Shown here piece after piece: positions 1-8,986 of a stretch of 29,354 nt of DNA (the first letter of the stretch is position 1; every line of letters starts with the position of its first letter). The DNA lies in assembly GCA_003221075.1 (NCBI GenBank), contig QHUF01000053.1:1-29354 (forward strand), given 5' to 3'. The notes beneath the pieces are model-generated. The model had not been told where the DNA came from, made no database searches, and saw only the letters and a program-made list of their open reading frames with translations. Origin of the DNA: Gemmatimonadota bacterium (GTDB lineage: Bacteria > Gemmatimonadota > Gemmatimonadetes > Gemmatimonadales > GWC2-71-9). Made by a program: the position numbers and the translations under genes.

Positions 1-2003
1 AGGTGGCCCAGATGAATCGGCTCGAGCGTCAGCGTCGAGCGGCGGGCAAACCCCAGCAGCTGATTCACCATCAGACGGCCGCTGACCGCTGCCGAGATGA
101 TGTCGCGCAGGCTCGCTTCATCGGGTCCGCGGGCCAGCAGCTCGGCGTTGGCGAGGATGATCGTCAGCAGATTGTTGAAGTCGTGCGCGATCCCGCCGGT
201 GAGCTGGCCGATCGCTTCCATCTTCTGCGCCTGGCGGAGCTGTTCTTCCAGGCCGCGCCGCTCACTGACGTCTTCGGCGAACACCTCGTGACACTCGACC
301 CGGCCGTCCTCATAGCGGACCGCGCGGCCGTACAGACGCACCGTGATCGCCTCGCCGTCCTTCCGCCGCCAGACCGCCTGGCTTTCGATGGCGCCCACCG
401 TCTCGTTCATCTGCGTGAGGTAGCGGGCCCGCGCCGCCGGGTCCTTGAACACGTCGCGGTCGAGATGGCGGCTCAGGAGCTCAGTCTCCGTTTCGTACGC
501 CAGCATTTCGACGAGCGCCGGGTTCACGGAGAGAAACGCGCCTTCCGGGGTCGCGCGGAAAATGCCGAACGGGGCTTGTTGCACCAGCGTGCGGCTGGCG
601 GCGTCGGCGCGCCGCAGCGCCTGCTCGGCCCGGCGCCGTTCCGTGATATCGGTCGCTACACCCACGACGCCCGAGATGGAGCCGTCCCGCTCGCGGACCG
701 GCGAGTATTGCGCCTCGAACTCGAACCCGAACAACTCGACGCGCGCGGTCACCGACTCACCGGCGAGGGCGCGGCGAACGTCGGCGACCGCCTGCGGCAC
801 GTCCCCGAGCAGCTCGAAGAACGATTTGCCCATGAGCATGCCCGGCCGCACACCGAGCGAGTGCAACCCCTTTCCTTCGGCGAGCGTGAAGACTCCCTTC
901 GGATCGAGCGAGAAGAAAATGACGGGCGCACCGGCGACCACCGTGCGCAGCCGCTGCTTGCTGGTCCGGAGCATCTGCTCGTGCAGGATGCGCTCGGTGA
1001 CGTCACGCGAGTTGACGATCACGCTGTACGAATTCGGCTGATCGAGCTTCGCTTGGCCGATCGATTCGAGCACGCGCCACGACCCATCTGCATGCTTGAA
1101 CCGGAACGTGGCGGTCTGGGGCGATCCCGGGCGCTGAATCGCGTCCGACAGTGCTTCCATGACGGGCGAGAGGTCGTCCGGATGCATGAACTCGAAGGCG
1201 TTGCGACCCAACAGCTCGTTGGCGCCATAGCCCAGCAACCGCTGCACCGACGGGCTCACGTAACGAACGATGCCGTCATCGCCCAGAATTGTGACGATGT
1301 CGGAGGCGTTTTCGGTCAATGAGCGGAAGTGCTCTTCGCTTTTGCGCAGCGCGTCTTCCACCCGTGCGCGCTCGAGCGCGGTGGCGAGAACGTGGGCAAG
1401 TGCCTGGACGAAAAGGACGTCCGGACCGCTGAACTCCCGCGGTTGCGCGCTGTACGCTCCCAGCACGCCCCAGGGACGGTCGCGGCCCTGCACGACCACG
1501 CAGACGCCGCTGACGATGCCGTGCTCCTCGAGATGGGGCGGTGCGCTGAATCGGATTTCGCTGGAGAGATCGGCAATGACGAGAGGACCAGCCGCGTTGA
1601 GCGCATACCCGGCGAGCGCTCCCGCCTCCGCGGTGACGAGCGTCTTGCCGACACAACCCTCGTGCCACCCTATGCCCGCCCGCACCAGCAGGCTGCGGTG
1701 CTCCGGCCTCAGCTCGAGGATTTCACTGAACTCGACGTCCAGACCGCGGGAGACGAGCGTGGCGGCGGTGTCGAACAGGTCGGCACGCGCGACCCCGGCG
1801 AGCGCCTGCTGGCCGAGGTGCGCGACCGCCTCCTGCTGGCGTGCCGACGCGCGCAGCTGCAGCTCGGCGCGGCTCGTTTCCTCGACGCCCAGCCACCGGA
1901 ACCGCTTCGGTCGCACTCCTGCCCCGTGCCGTGGAAAGGGATCGAAAGCTAGGTGCGAGACGCAGCCAGCCCCGTGAGGCTGGTCACCGGACCCCGCACC
2001 CAT
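1..2003 (-). CDS. Multi-sensor histidine kinase (GAF-PAS-PAS-PAS-HisKA), cut by left edge
   Basis: A leftward reading frame stays open from 2003 to the window edge (about 667 codons), so the ATPase domain and any receiver lie outside. A GAF domain covers roughly residues 50-210. Three PAS domains follow at about 220-340, 345-470 and 475-590, the first containing ENASDIVTILGDDG. The phospho-acceptor box QKMEAIGQLTGGIAHDFNNLL has its histidine at about residue 607. This is the same HDFNN kinase subtype as the hybrid kinases to the right. No membrane segment is seen, so it is probably a cytoplasmic sensor. The start is uncertain. ATG at 2003 has no ribosome site and lies only 13 bases from the divergent kinase start; GTG at 1916 is preceded by an abutting AGGAG. 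The residues between these two starts look non-domain. Confidence 0.85.
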   Translation of the reverse strand, partial: MGAGSGDQPHGAGCVSHLAFDPFPRHGAGVRPKRFRWLGVEETSRAELQLRASARQQEAVAHLGQQALAGVARADLFDTAATLVSRGLDVEFSEILELRPEHRSLLVRAGIGWHEGCVGKTLVTAEAGALAGYALNAAGPLVIADLSSEIRFSAPPHLEEHGIVSGVCVVVQGRDRPWGVLGAYSAQPREFSGPDVLFVQALAHVLATALERARVEDALRKSEEHFRSLTENASDIVTILGDDGIVRYVSPSVQRLLGYGANELLGRNAFEFMHPDDLSPVMEALSDAIQRPGSPQTATFRFKHADGSWRVLESIGQAKLDQPNSYSVIVNSRDVTERILHEQMLRTSKQRLRTVVAGAPVIFFSLDPKGVFTLAEGKGLHSLGVRPGMLMGKSFFELLGDVPQAVADVRRALAGESVTARVELFGFEFEAQYSPVRERDGSISGVVGVATDITERRRAEQALRRADAASRTLVQQAPFGIFRATPEGAFLSVNPALVEMLAYETETELLSRHLDRDVFKDPAARARYLTQMNETVGAIESQAVWRRKDGEAITVRLYGRAVRYEDGRVECHEVFAEDVSERRGLEEQLRQAQKMEAIGQLTGGIAHDFNNLLTIILANAELLARGPDEASLRDIISAAVSGRLMVNQLLGFARRSTLTLEPIHLGH

Positions 2004-2016
2004 AGATTGCGGCCCA

Positions 2017-4878
2017 ATGGCGACGCGCCGACCGACGACTCCCAAGAAGGCCAAGGCAGCCCCAAGGGCGAAGAAACCCCGTAGGGTATCCGACTCCCTG
2101 ACGGTCTCGGTGCTCCAGGCAACCCTCGAATCGACCGCGGACGGCATCCTCGTGGTCGACCTCGACGGAAACATCGTCTCCCACAATCGGCACTTCGAGG
2201 AAATGTGGCGCCTGCCGGCACCGCTGATCGCCGCCAACAATGATGCCGCTGGCCGCCGGCGCCTGATCGACCATGTGCGCGACCAGCTCGTCGATCCGGA
2301 ACTGTTCGTGGACGGTATCCAGGACCGATACGCCGAGCCCCAGGCGGACAGTTTCGACGTCCTCACCTTCAAGGATGGTCGAGTCCTGGAGCGCTACTCG
2401 ATTCCGCTCCGCCTCGACGGCCGCTCCGTGGGTCGCGTGTGGAGCTTCCGTGACGTCACGGCACGCCGCCGTGCCGAATGCGTTCAGGAAGCAGTGTATC
2501 GCATCTCGCATACGGCACACACGGCCGAGAATCTGCAAGAGCTGTTGCGGGCGATCCACGAGATCGTCGGCGAGCTGATGCCGGCGAAGAACTTCTACGT
2601 GTCGCTGTACGATGCGGAGAAGGACTTGCTCGAGTTCCCGTATTTCGTCGACGAGATTGACCTGACGTGCGACGTGAAGCCGCGCAAACTCCGCAAGGGT
2701 CTCACCGAGTACGTCCTGCGGACGGGCCAGCCGTTGCTGGCGACTCCCGAGGTCTACGAACGTCTCGTCGCCGCCGGAGAAGCGGAGCTGATCGGCGCCC
2801 CGTCGATCGACTGGCTCGGCGTGCCCCTCAAGGTGAAGGATCGCACCATCGGCGTCGTCGTGACGCAAACGTATTCCCCGGGCGTGCGCTACGGAGAAAG
2901 CGAGCGCGACATCCTCACGTTCGTGTCGTCGCAGATGGCGATGGCGATCGAGCGCAAGCGCGTCGAGGATGCCTGGCGTGAACAGAGCGAGCTGCTGCAG
3001 CGGATCGTGGACAACATTCCCGTGATGCTCGTGTTCCTGGACGAGCAGGGCCGCCTCAGCTGGGGGAACCGCGAGTGGACGCGCACCCTGGGGTATGACG
3101 TCGCGGACGCGAGCGCGCGCGACATCTTTGCCGAGCTCTATCCTGATCCCCGCGAGCGGCAGCGCGTGCGCGATTCCATCGGCGCGCCTGTGGGCGAGTG
3201 GACGGACTTCCGCACCCGCACCCGTCACGGCGCGACCCTCGACACGATCTGGGCGAATGCGCCGCTGACGGGCGGGGGCTGGCTGGCGATCGGCATGGAC
3301 GTGACGGACCGCAAGCGCGCCGAGGAGCGGTACCGCTCGTTCATCGCCCAAAGCTCGGAGGGCGTCTCGCGCCTGGAGATCGATCCTCCGGTTCCGATCA
3401 ACCTGACGGAAGAAGAGCAGGTCGATCGCCTGTATGCGGGAGGGCTTATCGCGGAATGCAACGACGCGATGGCGCGCATGTACGGATTCGACGAGGCGGA
3501 CGAGCTCCTCGGAACACGGCTCTCCGACCTCCACAACGTGACCGATCCCGTCAACCGCGAGCAGATTCGGGCCTTCATTCGCGGCGGCTACCGCGTTTCA
3601 GACTCTGAAACGCGGGAGCACGACCGTGAAGGACGCCCCCGCGTCTTCCTTAATAACGTCGTCGGCTTCGTCGAGGACGGGCAGCTGGTGCGGGTGTGGG
3701 GAACGCAGCGGGATGTCACGGAGCAGCGCCATCTCGAAGAGCAGTTCCGCCAGTCGCAAAAAATGGAAGCGGTTGGGCAACTCGCCGGCGGTATCGCGCA
3801 CGACTTCAACAATCTCCTGACGGCGATTCTGGGAAACACGCAGCTGCTGCTGCGCGAGCTACCTCCCGGCGACTCCATGCACGGCGACGTGGAGGAGATC
3901 CGCAAAGCATCCGAGCGGGCGGCGTCACTCACACGGCAGCTGCTGGCGTACAGCCGGCGGCAGATGCTGCAACCGGAAGTGCTCGACCTCAACGTCGTGA
4001 TGGCCGAGATGGACAAGATGCTCCGCCGCCTCATCGGCGAGCACATCGACCTCGTGGCGGTGTTCGCACCCGATCTGGGGCGGGTCCGTGCCGATCCGAA
4101 TCAGATCGAGCAGGTGATCGTGAACCTGGCGGTGAATGCGCGCGACGCGATGCCTGACGGCGGGAAGCTGACCATTGCGACCGCCAACGTGGACCTGGAC
4201 GAGACGTTCGCGCAGGCGCATCTCGGCTCGGTCCCGGGATCCTATGCCATGCTCGCCGTGACCGATACCGGCGTGGGCATGGATGCCACCGTCCGCGCCC
4301 ACCTGTTCGAGCCGTTCTTCACAACCAAGGAAGTCGGCAAGGGCACGGGACTCGGGCTCGCCACCGTCTACGGCATCGTGAAACAGAGCGGCGGGTACAT
4401 CTCCGTGTATTCGGAGCCCGGGCATGGCTCGAGCTTCAAGATCTACCTGCCACGGATCGCGACGCCCGCGGAGCCGCCGGCTGGTGCACCAAAAGGCGGA
4501 CCGGCTCCCGGCAGCGAAACCGTGCTGGTCGTCGAAGACGAACCTGCCGTCCTGACGCTCAGCCGCCGCGCCCTCGAATCGCAGGGGTACGTCGTACTGG
4601 CCGCCTCCGATGCCGACGCCGCGCTCCGGGTCGTCGAGCGGCATGGCGGGATGATCCATCTGCTCCTGACCGACGTCGTGATGCCGGGGCTGTCCGGGCG
4701 CGAGCTCGCCGACCGCCTTTCGGCGCAGCGGCCCGGCATCCGCGTCCTGTACATGTCGGGATACCCGGGGGACGCAGTCGTGCAGCATGGGACGCTCCCG
4801 TTAGGCAGTGCCTTCCTGCAGAAGCCGTTTTCGCCGGATGGACTCGCGCGCAAAGTGCGCGACGTGCTGGACGCATGA
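2017..4878 (+). CDS. Hybrid histidine kinase, PAS-GAF-PAS-PAS-HisKA-HATPase-REC
   Basis: A 953-residue soluble hybrid kinase. Domains in order: PAS (about 30-150, with ESTADGILVVDLDGN), GAF (155-312), PAS (325-440), PAS (440-570), HisKA with GGIAHDFNNLL and phospho-acceptor H595, HATPase_c (about 690-812, with NLAVNARDAMPDGG, DTGVGMD and GKGTGLGLATV), and a C-terminal receiver (835-953) with acidic residues VEDE, phospho-acceptor D886 in LLTDVVMPG and the lysine in LQKPF. The kinase probably autophosphorylates and passes phosphate to its own receiver. No output domain is present, so a further partner is needed. No Shine-Dalgarno site precedes the ATG. A TAGATT box lies 8 bases upstream, which would suit a leaderless transcript. 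It diverges from the kinase at 2003. Confidence 0.95.
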   Translation: MATRRPTTPKKAKAAPRAKKPRRVSDSLTVSVLQATLESTADGILVVDLDGNIVSHNRHFEEMWRLPAPLIAANNDAAGRRRLIDHVRDQLVDPELFVDGIQDRYAEPQADSFDVLTFKDGRVLERYSIPLRLDGRSVGRVWSFRDVTARRRAECVQEAVYRISHTAHTAENLQELLRAIHEIVGELMPAKNFYVSLYDAEKDLLEFPYFVDEIDLTCDVKPRKLRKGLTEYVLRTGQPLLATPEVYERLVAAGEAELIGAPSIDWLGVPLKVKDRTIGVVVTQTYSPGVRYGESERDILTFVSSQMAMAIERKRVEDAWREQSELLQRIVDNIPVMLVFLDEQGRLSWGNREWTRTLGYDVADASARDIFAELYPDPRERQRVRDSIGAPVGEWTDFRTRTRHGATLDTIWANAPLTGGGWLAIGMDVTDRKRAEERYRSFIAQSSEGVSRLEIDPPVPINLTEEEQVDRLYAGGLIAECNDAMARMYGFDEADELLGTRLSDLHNVTDPVNREQIRAFIRGGYRVSDSETREHDREGRPRVFLNNVVGFVEDGQLVRVWGTQRDVTEQRHLEEQFRQSQKMEAVGQLAGGIAHDFNNLLTAILGNTQLLLRELPPGDSMHGDVEEIRKASERAASLTRQLLAYSRRQMLQPEVLDLNVVMAEMDKMLRRLIGEHIDLVAVFAPDLGRVRADPNQIEQVIVNLAVNARDAMPDGGKLTIATANVDLDETFAQAHLGSVPGSYAMLAVTDTGVGMDATVRAHLFEPFFTTKEVGKGTGLGLATVYGIVKQSGGYISVYSEPGHGSSFKIYLPRIATPAEPPAGAPKGGPAPGSETVLVVEDEPAVLTLSRRALESQGYVVLAASDADAALRVVERHGGMIHLLLTDVVMPGLSGRELADRLSAQRPGIRVLYMSGYPGDAVVQHGTLPLGSAFLQKPFSPDGLARKVRDVLDA

Positions 4879-4903
4879 GAACGAAGCGAGTACCGTAGTC
4901 ACC

Positions 4904-6349
4904 ATGTGGCACGCCGCGACGCACATCGGTACGGAACACCTGACGCGGCTTCTGAGTCAGTTGCCCGCCCTGATGTGGTCCACCGACACCGGTCTGCAGG
5001 TGACGTCCCGCTACGGCGGGGTGCTGGCGGTGTTTGGGCAGGAGCCGGGCGCCGTCGACGGCCCGTCGATCGGTGAGTTCGTCGATTCGGCGGACCTGGA
5101 GACGGTCGTCGCCGCGCATCGCGCCGCCCTCCGTGGCCAGGCCACCTCATATGAGACGCGGTTCCGCGGCCGCACTTTCAGCTCCCGCGTCGAGCCGCTC
5201 GTGGGGAGCAGCGGCGAGATCGCCGGTGTCGTGGGATTCGCGTTTGACATCACGGACTGGCGACGGACCGAAACCGCGCTGCGCGAAAGCGAGGCGCGGC
5301 TGCGGACCATCATCGAGATCGAGCCGGAGTGCGTCAAACTGGTCGACCGGCAGGGGCGGCTCGTGGACATGAACCCCGCCGGCCTCGCGATGGTCGAAGC
5401 GGACAGCATTGATATGGTCCGGGGCCTCCAGATCATCGACGTGATCGCTCCCGAACATCGCGCCGCGTTCATGGACCTGCATCGCCGTATCTTTGACGGC
5501 GAGTCGGGGGCGCTCGAATTCGAAATCATCGGACTGAAGGGGCGGCGGCGCTGGCTGTCGACGCACGCCGTGCCGCTCCGAGACGGATCTGGCGCGGTAC
5601 AGGCACTCCTCGGGATCACGCGTGACGTGACCGAGACCCGGCGCGCCGAGGAGCAGCTTCGCGCCTCACGGACGGCGCTCCGCAGCCTTGCCACACGTCA
5701 ACAGGACATTCGTGAGGACGAGCGGACCAGGATCGCGCGCGAGATTCACGACTCGCTGGGACAAGCGTTGACCGCCCTGAAGCTGCAGCTCGCGGCCGCC
5801 CAGGACGCGGCCTCACGCGAATCTCCCGCGCTCGGCCATCGCCTGGCGGAGACGGCGCTCATGGTGGACGACCTGGTAAAAATCGTGCGTCGCATCGCCA
5901 CCGAGCTGCGTCCGCCGATCCTCGATCAACTGGGTTTGCCCGCCGCGCTCGAGTGGCTGGCGCACGACTTCACCCGTCGCACCGGCATCCGCTGCGAACC
6001 GACGATCATGCCCACCGACGACGTCATTTCGCAGGAGCTCGGCACGGCGTTATTCCGGATCGTGCAGGAAGGCCTCACCAACATCTCCCGGCACGCCGAC
6101 GCGTCCCAGGTACAGATCGCGTTGGGGGTCAAGAGCCACTGCGTGACGTTGGAGATCAGCGATGACGGCCGCGGGATCACGGAAGCCGCCACCACCGGCC
6201 CGGGGTCCCTAGGTATCCTCGGGATGCGCGAGCGGGCCGCCGCACTCGGCGGCGTCCTGGAAGTCGCTCCGCGCGGCGACGGCGGCACGCGCGTGACGGC
6301 GTGGTTCCCACCACTCCCGGCTACACCGAGCGGTGGCGGGGCACAGTGA
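4904..6349 (+). CDS. NarX/DegS-type sensor kinase, PAS-PAS-HisKA_3-HATPase
   Basis: A 481-residue cytoplasmic kinase. Two PAS domains occupy about residues 10-125 and 130-260, the second containing ESEARLRTIIEIEPECVKLV. A HisKA_3 dimerisation box, AREIHDSLGQALTALK, has phospho-acceptor H282. The ATPase domain shows FRIVQEGLTNISRHA, SDDGRGI and GILGMRERAAALGG, all typical of the NarX/DegS/UhpB family. The frame stays open upstream to 4808, but that part is an overlap with the preceding kinase and has no domain character, so I chose ATG 4904, 25 bases after the previous stop. Its TGA overlaps the GTG of the LuxR-type regulator (GTGA), so the two genes are translationally coupled and surely form a cognate pair. 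A TACCGT box lies 7 bases before the ATG. Confidence 0.93.
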   Translation: MWHAATHIGTEHLTRLLSQLPALMWSTDTGLQVTSRYGGVLAVFGQEPGAVDGPSIGEFVDSADLETVVAAHRAALRGQATSYETRFRGRTFSSRVEPLVGSSGEIAGVVGFAFDITDWRRTETALRESEARLRTIIEIEPECVKLVDRQGRLVDMNPAGLAMVEADSIDMVRGLQIIDVIAPEHRAAFMDLHRRIFDGESGALEFEIIGLKGRRRWLSTHAVPLRDGSGAVQALLGITRDVTETRRAEEQLRASRTALRSLATRQQDIREDERTRIAREIHDSLGQALTALKLQLAAAQDAASRESPALGHRLAETALMVDDLVKIVRRIATELRPPILDQLGLPAALEWLAHDFTRRTGIRCEPTIMPTDDVISQELGTALFRIVQEGLTNISRHADASQVQIALGVKSHCVTLEISDDGRGITEAATTGPGSLGILGMRERAAALGGVLEVAPRGDGGTRVTAWFPPLPATPSGGGAQ

Positions 6350-6999
6350 TTCGCATCCTCGTCGTCGACGATCATGCGCTCGTTCGCCGGGGGCTGATCG
6401 AGCTGCTCCAGGGGCTTCCGGATGGAGTCCAGTTCGGGGAGGCGGGCACCGCCGCCGAGGCGATCACGCTTGCGTTCGGTGAGCGCTGGGATGTGGTGTT
6501 GCTCGATCTCGGCTTGCCCGACCGGCACGGACTCGAGGTGCTCCGGGAAGTCCATGCGGCCCGGCCGAAGCTCCCGGTCTTGGTGCTCACGATGTTTCCG
6601 GAGGATCAGCTGGCGCTTCGTATGCTGGAGATGGGCGCGGCCGGATATCTGACGAAGGAATCGGCGCCCGAAGAGTTGCTGCGCGCGCTGGAGCGCGTGA
6701 TGACCGGTCACAAGTATCTGAGCCCGGCGATGGCGCAGGCCGTCGCGGACGGCCTCGGTGGACCACCGCCCGCGCCGCACGAGCAGCTCTCGGACCGCGA
6801 GCTCGAAGTGCTGCGTCTCCTCGCCGCCGGTCGCCCCATCACCGCGATCAGCCGGCAGCTCGGGCTTTCGCCCAAGACCGTCACGACGTATCGGGCGCGG
6901 TTGCTGCACAAACTGCGGATGCGCTCCAACGCCGAGCTCACGTTCTACGCGACGCAACACGGTCTCGTTAGTCCGGCGGCGTTGCGCTCGACACCGTAA
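6346..6999 (+). CDS. NarL/FixJ-family response regulator (REC-LuxR HTH)
   Basis: A 217-residue response regulator that starts at GTG 6346 inside the stop codon of the upstream NarX-type kinase. The receiver domain (1-120) opens with IRILVVDDHALVRRGLIELL. It carries phospho-acceptor D54 in VVLLDLGLPD, the switch region VLTMF and the lysine in YLTKES. A LuxR-type helix-turn-helix (about 150-210) contains LSDRELEVLRLLAAGR and LSPKTVTTYRARLLHKL. It is the only DNA-binding output protein in the kinase island, so it is the best candidate for the transcriptional end point of this pathway. Its target genes cannot be read from the window. GGCGGGG upstream of the GTG may serve as ribosome site. Confidence 0.95.
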   Translation: MIRILVVDDHALVRRGLIELLQGLPDGVQFGEAGTAAEAITLAFGERWDVVLLDLGLPDRHGLEVLREVHAARPKLPVLVLTMFPEDQLALRMLEMGAAGYLTKESAPEELLRALERVMTGHKYLSPAMAQAVADGLGGPPPAPHEQLSDRELEVLRLLAAGRPITAISRQLGLSPKTVTTYRARLLHKLRMRSNAELTFYATQHGLVSPAALRSTP

Positions 7000-7078
7000 A
7001 TTCTGCGTCGGCAAAACCCTACTCGCCGAGGTCCCTACCGCCGACAGACACAATTCCAGGCAACATCAAGACTATGAC

Positions 7079-8986
7079 ATGGAACAAGTTCGCGTGCTCA
7101 TGGTCGAGGACAACGACAATGATGCCGTGCTGATCAATCGTGAGCTCGCGCGCCTCACTCCTCCGCCTGCGGTCCAGCACGTCCGAACTAAACCTGCCTT
7201 CGCCACGGCGCTGGAAGGCTTTGCACCGCACGCAATCCTCAGCGATCACAACATCCCCGGATTCGGCGGCTGGGAGGCGCTCGAGATCGCGCAGCGTGCG
7301 CGACCCGACGTGCCGTTCATTCTCGTGACGGGATCGCTCGATGAAGAGACCGCTGTCCGGTATTTGAAGGGCGGCGCGGCCGATTACATCCTGAAGGACC
7401 GGCTCGTCCGCCTCGGCCCCGCACTGCTCGAAGCACTGGAGCGCGCCCGGCAGCGGGAAGCGTTGCGAGAGCAGGAGCGCCTGTTACGGCAGATCATCGA
7501 CGCGAATCCCAGCTTGATCTTCGTCAAAGACTGGAACGGCCGGTTCGTCCTCGTCAATCAGGCCACGGCGCACGTCTACGGCACCACCGTGGATGCGCTC
7601 GTCGGCAAAACCGACGGCGACTTCAATCGCAACACGGAGGAGGTCGCGCACTTCCTGCGTGATGACCGCGACGTGATGTCGTCCGGCCAATCCAAGATCA
7701 TTGCCGAAGAGCCGGTGACGAATCCCGCCGGCGAGACGCGCTGGTTTCAAACGATCAAGGTGCCGCTGCGGTCACCCGCCGAGGGCACCGCCACACTCCT
7801 GGGCGTCGCGACGGAGATTACCGAACGCAAACGCCTGGAAGAGCAGCTGCTGCAGTCGCAGAAGATGGAAGCGGTCGGCCAGCTCGCGGGCGGCGTCGCC
7901 CACGACTTCAACAATATCCTGACCGCCATCGTCGGCTACACGGACCTCCTGGCGGCGGAGCTGGCGAGTAACGTGCGCCAGCTCGAGGATCTCGAAGAGA
8001 TTCGCAAGGCCGCACGGCGCGCCGCCGCGCTCACCCGGCAGCTGCTCGCCTTCTCGCGCAAACAGGTACTCGAGCCCCGCATCATCGACGTGAATGCGGT
8101 GGTGTTGAACCTCGACAAGATGCTGCGGTCGCTGATCTCCGAGAACATCGAGCTCAAGACGGACCTGGCCGACAACCTCGGGGCCGCGCGCGCCGATCCG
8201 AATCAGATCGAACAGGTCATCATGAATCTTGCGATCAACGCGCGGGACGCGATGCCCGACGGCGGCACCGTGACGATCGAAACTGGTAACGTGACACTCG
8301 ACGACGCGTACGCCGGGCAGCACGTGTCCGTGATCCCGGGCGAATACGTGATGCTCGCGGTGAGCGATACGGGCTGCGGGATGGATGCAAAGACGCAGTC
8401 GCGGATCTTCGAGCCCTTTTTCACGACGAAGCCCGCCGGGCGCGGTACCGGTCTCGGTCTCTCGACCGTATACGGCATCGTGAAGCAGACGGGCGGCAAC
8501 ATCTGGCTCTACAGCGAGCCCGGGAAAGGGACGACGTTCAAGGTTTATCTCCCGGCGATCGCGGCGCTGCCCGAAGACATAGGCAAAGTCGCACCCGCCG
8601 AAGCCCCGCGGCGCGGCGCCGGGACAGTGCTGGTGGTCGAGGACGACGAGCAGCTGCGCCGGTTGACGCATCGCGCGCTCGACGCCCAGGGCTACACGGT
8701 GCTGGTCGCCGACCGCGGCGGCACGGCGCTGGACATCGCGCGACGTCACAAAGGCGAGATCGATCTGTTGCTGACCGACGTTATCATGCCCGACACGAAC
8801 GGCCGCAAGCTCGCGGAGACGATCCGGGCAGCGCGGCCCGGAATGCGGGTGCTCTACATGTCCGGGTATCCCGACGGCGCGATCGCCAGCCACGGCATGC
8901 TGGAGCCGGGCGTCGCGTATCTCGCCAAACCCTTCACCACCGAAGCGATCACCCGCAGGGTGCGCGAGGTCCTGGAGGCGCGATGA
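7079..8986 (+). CDS. Hybrid histidine kinase, REC-PAS-HisKA-HATPase-REC
   Basis: A 635-residue kinase with receivers at both ends. The N-terminal receiver (4-120) starts VRVLMVEDNDNDA and has D56 in ILSDHNIPGFGG. A PAS domain lies at about 135-255. The HisKA domain has GGVAHDFNNIL with H275. The ATPase domain has NLAINARDAMPDGG and GRGTGLGLSTVYG. The C-terminal receiver (515-635) has D567 in LLTDVIMPD and ends LAKPF. An upstream receiver fed by another kinase could gate this enzyme, making it an intermediate in a phosphorelay. ATG 7079 is chosen because the receiver begins immediately there. The in-frame extension to 6758 only overlaps the previous gene in another frame. The stop overlaps the next gene (ATGA). 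The protein is a clear paralogue of the one at 11172-13115. Confidence 0.93.
   Translation: MEQVRVLMVEDNDNDAVLINRELARLTPPPAVQHVRTKPAFATALEGFAPHAILSDHNIPGFGGWEALEIAQRARPDVPFILVTGSLDEETAVRYLKGGAADYILKDRLVRLGPALLEALERARQREALREQERLLRQIIDANPSLIFVKDWNGRFVLVNQATAHVYGTTVDALVGKTDGDFNRNTEEVAHFLRDDRDVMSSGQSKIIAEEPVTNPAGETRWFQTIKVPLRSPAEGTATLLGVATEITERKRLEEQLLQSQKMEAVGQLAGGVAHDFNNILTAIVGYTDLLAAELASNVRQLEDLEEIRKAARRAAALTRQLLAFSRKQVLEPRIIDVNAVVLNLDKMLRSLISENIELKTDLADNLGAARADPNQIEQVIMNLAINARDAMPDGGTVTIETGNVTLDDAYAGQHVSVIPGEYVMLAVSDTGCGMDAKTQSRIFEPFFTTKPAGRGTGLGLSTVYGIVKQTGGNIWLYSEPGKGTTFKVYLPAIAALPEDIGKVAPAEAPRRGAGTVLVVEDDEQLRRLTHRALDAQGYTVLVADRGGTALDIARRHKGEIDLLLTDVIMPDTNGRKLAETIRAARPGMRVLYMSGYPDGAIASHGMLEPGVAYLAKPFTTEAITRRVREVLEAR

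Noticed and set aside
3..1322. A 439-codon open frame on the plus strand at the left edge
   Set aside because: It is antisense to the leftward PAS kinase, which carries GGIAHDFNNLL in the correct frame. Its own translation is His/Arg-rich and domain-free.
1984..3534. A 516-codon minus-strand frame
   Set aside because: It mirrors the first half of the hybrid kinase at 2017-4878 and shows only low-complexity charged sequence.
6758..7078. A longer N terminus for the REC-PAS-kinase-REC protein
   Set aside because: The extension overlaps the LuxR-type regulator in another frame and has no domain character. The receiver domain starts right at ATG 7079.
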